DNA of 64,000 nucleotides, taken from Lactuca virosa. Taxonomy: Eukaryota; Streptophyta; Magnoliopsida; Asterales; Asteraceae. Below, piece by piece: positions 55,717 to 64,000 of this stretch. The position numbers were made by a program, and so were the translations under genes. The notes below the pieces were generated by a model. That model did not search any database. It was not told where the DNA came from and was given only the letters and a program-made list of their open reading frames with translations. The stretch covers positions 101,032,736 through 101,096,735 of the forward strand of contig CAKMRJ010003334.1 in assembly GCA_928212115.1 (NCBI GenBank). Reading direction: 5' to 3'. How positions within the stretch are numbered: the first letter of the stretch is position 1; each line of letters opens with the position of its first letter.

Positions 55717-56510
55717 GTTGGAAGTTTCAGGTCGGGTCAGAGAGTAGAATGATGACACCCGAAAACCGAAACAGGTTGCATTTAATGCATAGCCCAAAAA
55801 GGCTTCCTATGTGACAGTTGACAACAAAATGATGGGACGTTTGTTTGTTCAAAAACGAAAACCATCGATTCAGATCAAGAAAACACTCTGTACTTTATTA
55901 GAACCTATGCCAAAGCGTGTTTATTAAGAACTAAGAGGATAATCATAAAGAAAATTAGCGTTAATATATTCATGAAAAACGTTTCAGAATTAAAACTTTA
56001 ATGATAACCTTAAAATTCATTTATTGATGATAGTCACATAATCAGATTCCAAGATGGAGTGTCATAAGATAATTCAGAAAGAGTTAAAACACATCATTAA
56101 TACATGATATATATTTAGAGATGGCACAATCTCTAAATGAATATCAAAGGTAAAAATGCATGATGATCTTAGAGGACAAGTTTTTCAAAAAGACTTAAAG
56201 TTTCGAGAAATGAAGAAACAGAGCTCAGAAAGAGATAAGTGATGAAATCACATTACCATTTCGAATTTGAATTTTGAGGTGTACTTCATAGATATCGTTC
56301 CGAGGTAAAATATTCTGAGATGAAAATATCTCAAGATATCTGATGTGACTATATCGGACTAAACTTCAAATGAAAAGGAATGCTGAAAAAGTTAATATTA
56401 AAAGAAGAGTTTAGACAAAAAGACATATAATGATCCTTTGTTTTCCGAGAAGAAACAATTCCGAGGAGAAAGGGTTTAATTCAGAATTATTTGACTTTAT
56501 AGTGTTCCCA
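55717..56510 (-). other. E5 spacer between pol and accessory gene
   Basis: About 0.8 kb, AT-rich, no frame. Scattered CCGA words. Shorter than the 1.7-kb E2 spacer and without its 51-bp array. Confidence 0.6.
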
Positions 56511-57206
56511 TTAGAGAGTACAAACTTCTTTAAAGAATTGAGGATCAGGCATCATCATTCCCATTTTGTTTAGAAACCCATTAAATTTGGTTTCGTCTAA
56601 TGCCTTAGTAAATACATCAGCAATTTCATCATCAGGTGGAACAAAAATGAGCTCAATGTTACCTTTTAGAACATGATCTTTAATAAAATGGTACCGAATA
56701 TAAATGTGTTTGGTCATGGAGTGCTGAATTGGATTGTGAGAGATCATAATTTCACGTTGAGAATCATAGTAGATAGGAATATGTTGAAATCGATAACCAT
56801 AGTCCAAAAGCTGAGATTTCATCCATAGAACTTGCGAGGTGCAGCTTGCAGCAACAATATATTTCGCTTCGGCTATTGAAGGAGGAATATAGTTCTGTTT
56901 CATGGATGACCACCTAACCAATCTTCCACCCAAAATCTGACAACCACTAGATGTGATTTTTCTATCAAGTTGAAGTCCTCCATAGTTTGAGTCAGAATAG
57001 GCTTGAAGAAGGAGACTTACATTTGCAGGGTACCAAATTCTGAGGTTCGTTACTCCTTTGGGATATCAGAAGATTTGTTTGACAACGAAAAGATGAGATA
57101 TCTTTGGATTAACCTGGAATCTAGCACAAAGACATGTAGAAAACATGAAGTTCGGACGACTTGTAGTGAGGTAGAGTAGAGATCAAATAATTCTCATATA
57201 CTTCTT
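56511..57206 (-). pseudogene. pol: E5 RNase H region
   Basis: Open from 56933 to 56511: WSSMKQNYIPPSIAEAKYIV, HIPIYYDSQREIMISHNPIQ, HSMTKHIYIRYHFIKDHVLK and DVFTKALDETKFN, the copia RNase H. Upstream to 57206 the connection is broken by stops. Several usual residues are changed (for example SIAEAKY for STAEAEY). Confidence 0.88.
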
Positions 57207-58200
57207 TTAATCAACGGAAACACCTGATGGGTCCAAGAAGATCTTATGTCTGAAACCCATTGAAATCTTTGTAAAGGCACATGTGTCCATTAAATATTTC
57301 TCCAGAAGTTTGGAAATGTATTTCGCTTGATGAATGAAGATTCCTTTGTTGGTCTTTTTAACTTGTAGTCCAAGAAAGAAGCTTAATTCACGATTCATAC
57401 TCATCTGGAATCGACTAACCATTAGCTTGGCAAAATCAACTACCATCGTCGAATCAGTTGATCCAAATATTATGTCGTTAACATATATCTGAACTAACAT
57501 GATTTGGTTTCCATTTGATCTTTGGAATAATGTGGGATCAAGAATTCCTCTTTGAAAACCAAAACGCTTCAGAAAATCAGTGAGTGTATCGTACTACGTG
57601 TGTGGAGCTTGCTTGAGGCCATAAACAACTTTTTGGAGTTTGTAGCAGTAGTTCGGATATGAAGGATTCACAAACCTAGGAGGTTGTTGAAAATATTCTT
57701 CAGTATCAATTTCACCATTCAGAAAAGCACTTTTGACGTCCATTTGGTAAACATTAAAGCCATTGTGAGCAACATAAGCGAGAAAGATTCGGATAGCTTA
57801 AATACGAGCAATAGGAGCAAAGGTCTCATCGTAGTCAAGTCCTTCAATCGTCAGGCTTTTTTCGAAAGACCCATCCTGTACCAACAATAGGATGATCCTG
57901 AGGAGGAGGGACAAGAGTCCACTCTTGATTTCTGCTAAATTCTGCTAGCTCTTCTTGCATGGTTGTAATCCAATCGGAATGTTATAAGGCTTCATTGATA
58001 GATTTCGGTTCAACCATTGAAATGAATTCTGAGAAGTGACACTCGTTTTGAATGTTAGCAGCAAAGCGAGTTTGAAATTTAATTTTAAGTTTTCCGATAA
58101 CTTGATTCGGAGGATGATACTTTGTCCAAATATGCATTCTCGGAAGTTCTTGTCCAGCGGATGATCCAATATCAACAATGGGGTTTTTTTTGCTCCCCAT
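57207..58200 (-). pseudogene. pol: E5 reverse transcriptase
   Basis: The open piece 57500-57207 has the catalytic box as YVNDIIFGSTD (Asp to Asn in the usual YVDD) and LSFFLGLQVKKTNKGIF. Further upstream, reading frames in pieces give WTLVPPP-like, VGTGWVF-like and NGRQK-like words of the copia RT N-terminal part. Inactivated by the active-site change, stops and frameshifts. Confidence 0.85.
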
Positions 58201-58800
58201 GAACAATTTGAATTTGAGGATGCTACTCGTGAACTTTTGAACCGGATATGTTAGCATCGTCATTGTTCGAAAATTCAAAGACGTTGACATCATCTTCATT
58301 GTTGTTCGGAATAGGATCAAATTCAACGAATTGATCTATTTCATCTTGAAATCCATCGACATTTGATTCAAGGGTTGGATGAATATTCTATCCGTCAACC
58401 TAATAAGGTTGAAATACATTGGAATCAAATGGAGGAAAGGTTGGTGTCAGACCAGAGATATTTTGAGAAACCGGAGTGGCTGATGAGGACATACTTGATT
58501 TAGATTCTGAATCAAGAGCAGTTTCTAATGGACCGAACAAGCTTTTGAAACCAACTTCATAAATAATTTGATGATTCGGAGACCTAGGAGGTGGAGCGTC
58601 GGACTCCATGATATGTGTTGTAACATGAGTGGGAGCTGATTTCCGAACAAAATTATCATCAAAATTGATATCAAAACTTTCTTCAATTACATGTGTTCTA
58701 TGGTTTTGAACCCTGTAAGCTTTAGATTTGGCTGAGTATTAAAGAAAGATGGCTTCATCGGATTTAGGTTGAAACTTGGTGAGTCGATCACGATTGTTTT
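58201..58800 (-). pseudogene. pol: E5 integrase to RT spacer
   Basis: Acidic and Ser/Pro-rich pieces (for example 58609-58400 with SESKSSMSSSATPVSQNISG) typical of the linker between copia integrase and RT. No conserved motif. Confidence 0.55.
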
Positions 58801-59634
58801 TTATAAAGCATCTACACCCAAAATATGCAAGAACGAGATACTCGGCTTCTGATCATTCATTGCTTCATGCGGTGTTTTGTTGAAAGGACGATTGATGATG
58901 CTTTGATTTTGAGTGAAGCAGGCTGTGTAGACGGCTTCGACCCAAAGATAGAGAGGAAGGTTTGCAAAGTTCAACATTGACCGAGCGACTTCAACTATAG
59001 TTCGATTTCTTCTTTCAACAAAACCATTTTGCTGAGGAGTGTAGGGAGCAGAAAACTTGTGTTCAATGCTCTTGTCGGTGAGAAACTTTTGAATGGTGGC
59101 ATTTGTGAATTCAGATCCATTTTCACTTCGAATTCTTCTGAAAGGAAGTTTAGTCAGGACTTCAATGCCTTTGATGAAGGTGATGAGCTCGGAATCAATT
59201 TCTAACTTTAGTCTTAAGAAGAAAACCCATGTGAACCTTGAGTAATCATCAACAATCACAACAATGTACTTTTTGTGATGTAAGCTTTCTACGGAAGATG
59301 GTTCATAGAGGTCGATGTGAAGAAGTTCAAGTAGTTCCGAAATGGATTTTTCAATCAGAACATGATGTCCTTTCTTTGATTGCTTCCCACATTCACACGC
59401 AACAAAAACATGATCATTTTCAAATTTGGGGAGTGGAAGACCTCGAACCATTTCACCAGAAACTAGATCATTCATGTATCGGAAGTTGAGATGAGCGAGC
59501 CTCCAATGCCATAGCCAACTTACGTTAGGAACGACCTTTGAGAGATGAAAAATTTGAGGCTTTCCGATGATCATGTTAATGTATAGAGGATACATATTCT
59601 TGATGCAATTTGATTTGATAAGACATTCTTTCCT
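58801..59634 (-). pseudogene. pol: E5 GAG-pre-integrase and integrase, truncated by E7
   Basis: A 264-codon open piece: WLWHWRLAHLNFRYMNDLV and CECGKQSKKGHH (zinc domain), LLHIDLYEPSSVESLHHKKY (first Asp), IRSENGSEFTNATIQKFL (second Asp changed to Glu: SENGSEF for SDNGTEF), PYTPQQNGFVERRNRTIV (Glu). The same frame extends upstream to 59634 (KECLIKSNCIKNMYPL) and ends exactly at the E7 border TGTAAAATCC. Part of the integrase C-terminus is lost after 58801. Confidence 0.9.
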
Positions 59635-60958
59635 GTAAAATCCTGGAATTTGCAGGTATTTCCGAATCCTCCCTATTATTACTATTTTGTCATTTTTAGT
59701 CCTTGGCGATGGAAGGGTGTATCCATGAGATGCCCTAATGGCTAATATTGTAATTTTGGATCAAGAGGAGTCCGCTGCGCGTACATAAGGGTATGCTGAG
59801 CGTACTAGGCGCGCCCTAGTACGTTGGGCGTACTCACGTCAGGTGGAAACCCTAATATTTAGGGTTTGGGTGGTATATAAGTATCCTTATGAGCTCATAA
59901 CCCTCTACCATTTCAGCCTCCATAGTCTTGAGCCGTTTTCCCCAAACCCTAACCCCTCTCTTGAGTGTATGAGCTAAAAGTGTATGTTTTGAGTAGTTGA
60001 AGAAGAAGAAGTTGCATCAAGGTGTTGGAGAAGTGAGGCAAGCTTGAAGATCTAAGATTATATTGTCCTCTAGAAGCTCCAGTAGGTAAAAGGCTTCTGC
60101 CTTTATGCTTATATGATGTAGATCTTTCCTTGATAGTCTTATGACACCTTTCTTGTCCCAAAAAGTCCCAATATTGTGCATGTTATGTTTTGGACGTGTT
60201 AAGTTGTCCTTTCAGACCCTATGATGGGTTCTAAGTGATAAAAATGAGGTCCCAATGGCTAGAAGTATCCCATGCAAGTGGTAGAAAGGTCTTAATGGCT
60301 TAATACCTTGCATTAAGGACTTTCTTGATGTTCAAAGTCTTAAAGTTTGAGACTTTGCGGTTCTAAGACACATTTGGTCGATGGATCTGGAATTTGGGCT
60401 TAAGTGCTTAAGCCATTAAGCACTTATTTGAGTTTTGAGTACATCGAGGGTACACCCCGCGTAGAGAGCAATACGCCCCGCGTACGCAGTCAACGTCCCC
60501 GTTTTCGAGTCAATACGAGGCTCGCGTACGCCCCGCGTAGCTTCGGAGTACGCCCAACATACGTCTTCTGTTGGGCTTTTGCGATTTGGGCTTCGGGATT
60601 GGGCCATCTTTGGGCCAGTTTGTTTGGACCCTTATTGGACTTTTTGAATAGTAGTGTCTTGGGCAAAATATGGAAATGGACCTTAGAATGAGGCCAATTA
60701 GAGAGTTGGGCCCAATTTGGAAAGTTGGGCCAATTATGGGCCTTGTATATTGCGCTTTTGGATTAAGGAATTGGAGTTGGGCCTTGGCCCAACTTAAGGA
60801 AAGGATAGAATGGACTATTACCCTATGTTTGGGTCCTTAGCCAAGATTGATATTCCAACTGTTGATTAGTGTTCGTTTATTGTGATAGTTTAGGATTTTC
60901 AGTGAGTCGGCAGTCGGAGGTTTTCAGTTCAGTTCGACATTGTGAGGTGAGTTCTTCT
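59635..60958 (+). repeat. E7: gypsy-type LTR inserted in E5, 5' part
   Basis: Starts TGTAAAATCCTGGAATTTGC at the point where the E5 integrase frame stops. Layout follows E1 and E3 LTRs: telo-box dyad (59847-59867), TATATAA (59874-59880), a family-specific CpG word (GCGTAC/GTACGC at 59776-59836 and 60470-60555) and GTGAGGTGAGTTCTTC at the end, where E8 begins. Its second half and other LTR are outside the window. Confidence 0.7.
59847..59880 (+). promoter_or_regulatory. E7 LTR core promoter: telo-box dyad plus TATA
   Basis: AAACCCTAA (59847-59855), 3 bp, TTAGGGTTT (59859-59867): a perfect inverted pair, followed 6 bp later by TATATAA. Confidence 0.6.
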
Positions 60959-61708
60959 TGAAGGGTTTTGAGCATTCTAACACTCCTATGGTGTACATGC
61001 AACCCTATAAACCTTGGATCTTTGTTTTCTCTATTATACATGCAAATATTTGATATTCCAAGGTTTTGATCCTAACCAGCATAATATGAAGCAACTATAC
61101 TACAAAAGCCTAGTTAGATGACATACCTTTTGATGGAGCTTGAAATCTTAAACTTTAAGAGCTTAGCCCCAATAATGTGGAAGCCTCAAGTGGAATCACA
61201 AGTCACCAAAAACACCTTGGAATACTTGAGATAATAGTAAGCACACTAGAAATTGGCCCACCCTTGTATCCTCACACACTAGTGCCATTTCATGTGCCAA
61301 AAACCTCTTTATATAGTATGGCGGATTAGGGTTTCATCCGTGTAAACCCTAATACACATGACCTTTCATTTCCATAGGATCCATGGGTTAAAACTCCATG
61401 GACTATCCATGCAAGCTTAGCCCAACCTAAATGAATTTGGCCCATACTATATATAAGAGTCCATATTTAATTAGTTCCTTTTGATCACTAAATTAATTCT
61501 AATTTAATTCTTGATCAATACTAATTAATAATATGATTCCATATTAATATATTAGAACTTATAATATATTAATATAAATCATAAACATACTATTCTCAAA
61601 AGACTATCCATATAAATTATTCCGGTGAAGTGCAACCCAAATGGACTATGCCAAATTGGGTCAAGTACATACCAATTATAGTTATGGACTTAGACACTAA
61701 TCCAACAG
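60959..61708 (-). repeat. E8 3' LTR
   Basis: On the - strand TGTTGGATTAGTGTCTAAG to TGCTCAAAACCCTTCA. TATATAAAG on the - strand at 61315-61307, with a telo-box 11 bp upstream (61334-61326) and a second inverted one at 61344-61352. Confidence 0.7.
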
Positions 61709-63718
61709 TCTCCCACTTGGATAACTCTAAAACTATTATTGCGTATGACTCTGCAACCCGACTAGCAATCGTAGCTCTTAAAAGCCGTTGTCGAACTCTG
61801 AACAAATCAATGACGCGTCCATTAGATAAGGGATCATATATTCCTCCATTCTAGATATCATATGGACTGAGACATGGATTATAATCATTCTCTATGTCCA
61901 TTTGTTGTTTCTCGATTTCCAATTTATGATGACCGACTAATTAAACAAATCAAATCAGTCCAGGCTTGGCCAAGCACTTATGGGTGGCATCACTAAATCA
62001 ATGAGGGGCCCACAGATATCGCTTTTATGCCTACAAGGGTAAAAGGAATGGATAAACTTCGACTCATATGCTTGTTCTACTACTTGTTGAATCATACACA
62101 AAGGCACGTTTTATAACATCGAGTTACCAATGCGTTTTCATACAATCAATGTATAACCAACTCATAGGCAACAACTCATATCTCTAGGTTTGAAGAATAT
62201 AAGATATTATCGTCTCATGATCACTCGTGATAAATCCATGAAGTGAGTCAAATAAGCATGGGTTTAATCCAATACTCAGAACTTATGAGCACTCATGAAT
62301 GTTGTAGCAACTCTTGCTACGTCCAATACCTTAGACATCTACAAACCAACTTCATGACAGTCTTGCCATAATACCTACTTCCAACGTATTATCGACTGTG
62401 GATGGTTTGAATAACTTAGTCATTCAGGAAGAATGACCTAGTTATTCTGGAAGTCAAAACATGCAAAGTGAAACACAAGAATAATCGAATCCAATATGGT
62501 CTCAGAACTTATGAATATAAATAGAACACCTTTTATTTATCACCATATTGATTACACATTATTCATTGTATAATGTTTCAAATTTATCAACTTAATACTT
62601 GAATTAAAACAATAGTTGTCCCATGTTCCAAGCATGTACACTATGTTTTTCTGAACACTAGTCATGCCATACACCAAGTATGCACACTATTTTTTGTCTA
62701 TGATCTTTACTTTGTGGGATAGATCGATTGAACATAATTCCAATGATTCTCATTTCACAATCCCAAATCCTTACCACAAATGCAAGAATTCCAAATTCCT
62801 GCCATTTACCGAAATCTGTTAGATTCTAAACTTATATGCATTGATCCTCTCGTAATGACTATGCACAAATTCACAAAGACTTGTCAACAGACATTACAGA
62901 GTATTCCAATGGAGATCATTCCATGGAAATGAAGTCTCAAATTCAAAGTACAATGCTTTGAACATCCTTCTTCCATTAAGTTTCCTAATCTTACACAGAT
63001 CTAATGAATAGCTTCCACCTATGGAACATTTCCGCATTCCCATTTTGACTATCACTTCTGAACAAGAGTTGCCTGTTTTTTAGAATATGTCAATATGGCC
63101 CTCTCCAAAAATTTACAACATACTTCCAACTGTCCCTGAGCAACCAATCTTTGGAAAACCTTAGATTGTCCTCGACAATTGCTTAATCACTTTAGTCCTA
63201 TCCAGTTCTAATACTTTTTCCCTCTTAATGCCATAGGCATTTGGAGGAATTTAGAACAGATGAATATTATAGCACATGCAATCGATCCTATATCCGAAGC
63301 ATATGGGACACGATTCATGATGTCTCACATAAATACATGATACTAGACGAGTCTTTTGCTATAATATTTCTATTTCTATTTGCCATGTTCTCATAATTTA
63401 GATTATGAAAAGGGATGCCATAATCATAATCGAATTTTAGAACGCAAATAATGTTCCCATATATAGAATTTCCTTATGTTGAACCATTCCAACATAACAT
63501 TCATATATATACTTGACTAAATTTGATTAAAATCTCACTATCTAAGCTTTTAGATTTGAAATGAAGTATAATTTCTTCTCCCTTAATTATAGCAAAACAA
63601 CTTTTCCCAATTAAAACTTTTGTTTTCTATAATTAACATTGCTAACTTGCAACACTTATTATAATTATCATACTCCCACTTGCATGATGATTATTAGCAT
63701 AACACTTATGCTCCCACT
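61709..63718 (-). other. E8 interior, non-coding
   Basis: Starts with a PPT-like CCAAGTGGGAGAC on the - strand next to the LTR. No frame over 75 codons and no protein motif. The CTCCCACTTG word recurs at about 63672 and 63711. GC content is more even at 61940-62060 than in the AT-rich rest. Confidence 0.55.
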
Positions 63719-64000
63719 TGATGGGTTTTAGGCATAAGAACAATCCTATGTGCTCATACAGACCCTAATGCTTGGATCTAGGTTTCTCTATTGTACATGC
63801 ATTGAATCCAAGACTTGCAAACCCTAATCTAGCATACATAATTCGAAAATTAACTTAATACATCAGATCTAGATGTTTACCTCTTCAAAGATTGGCTTAG
63901 ATCTTCTTATCTTCTTCTCTTGAGCTTAGAGTCACAATTGTAACTCCTCTAATGGATCACAAACACCTCAAGCAAGAAGGCAACTTTGAGAGAGGAGGGA
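63719..64000 (-). repeat. Second LTR-like end, cut by the window edge
   Basis: On the - strand ends ATGCCTAAAACCCATCA, comparable to the E8 LTR end, with shared words (ATAGAGAAA, CATGTACAATAGAG, CCAAG). Too diverged to be called the partner LTR with confidence. Confidence 0.5.

Larger units (their letters stand above)
45621..59634 (-). mobile_element. E5: SIRE-like Ty1/copia element, - strand, 5' end outside the window
   Basis: 3' LTR 45621-46215, PPT, accessory gene, RNase H, RT and integrase read from left to right in reverse order. The gag-proximal part is cut at 59635 by E7. A nested E6 (49684-54864, TSD AGTGG) splits the accessory gene. The protein is far more decayed than in E2 and clearly a different subfamily; it shares with E2 the homologous gene after pol. 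Confidence 0.88.
60959..64000 (-). mobile_element. E8: copia-type LTR element, - strand, incomplete
   Basis: A 750-bp LTR (60959-61708), then a PPT-like tract and 2 kb without coding capacity. A diverged second LTR-like end starts at 63719 and runs out of the window. The two LTR-like ends share their last 100 bp only loosely, so they may be from one old element or from two related ones. No PBS of the Met type follows the 63719 end. Confidence 0.6.

Overview
The window looks like repeat-dense intergenic DNA of a flowering plant. The dense gypsy LTRs full of the ACTCGACGAGT motif, and the very large copia elements with a long region after pol, suggest Asteraceae and most likely a lettuce (Lactuca); that is an impression, not a database match. 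I find no host gene I can support. Almost every base belongs to LTR retrotransposons inserted into one another. Most borders were fixed by eye from TG...CA termini, target-site duplications (TSDs), primer-binding sites (PBS) and polypurine tracts (PPT).

Layout. 1-2862 is AT-rich DNA with a long-terminal-inverted-repeat element (895-2094). E1 (2868-9382, +, TSD TTAGG) is a decayed Ty3/gypsy chromovirus (Tekay/Del-like). A MULE-like inverted-repeat element (about 9623-31015) is split by E2 (9835-30814, +, TSD ATTAT), a 21-kb SIRE/Maximus-type Ty1/copia element. E2 is itself interrupted by a 187-bp hAT MITE in gag (10514-10700, TSD GTATTTAA) and by E3 (16604-24505, +, TSD CGAAG), a gypsy-type element with no coding capacity inserted between reverse transcriptase and RNase H. 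After its pol, E2 carries an accessory gene of about 1,150 codons (26994-30446, broken).

From about 31.2 kb lies EA, a + strand element with a long LTR ending at 33681. It is interrupted by E4 (34890-45271, -, TSD gccat/accat). E4's 3' LTR is split by a 4.3-kb solo LTR (35322-39625, TSD ATGAC). E5 (45621-59634, -, 5' end outside the window) is a second, more diverged SIRE-like copia element with its own version of the accessory gene, split by E6 (49684-54864, -, TSD AGTGG). E4 and E6 are related non-autonomous elements: both keep only a coiled-coil/zinc-knuckle gag segment and the start of protease, plus a conserved non-coding half with hairpin arrays. E5 is cut at 59635 by a gypsy-type LTR (E7), which is cut at 60959 by a copia-type element (E8) running to the window end.

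How the parts work together. E1, E2 and E5 once encoded Gag and Pol; E3, E4 and E6 would have depended on such proteins. All are now defective. The most interesting signals are: (1) a 68-nt intron-like segment at the gag/pol junction of E1 that would set the Gag to Gag-Pol ratio by splicing; (2) the accessory gene of E2 and E5, each copy with its own TATA box, and in E2 with two PKKRK nuclear-localisation motifs; (3) hairpin units with covarying stems in E4 and E6; (4) a telo-box just upstream of the TATA box in five LTR families; (5) three bZIP-type octamers at exact 14-bp spacing upstream of the EA TATA box.
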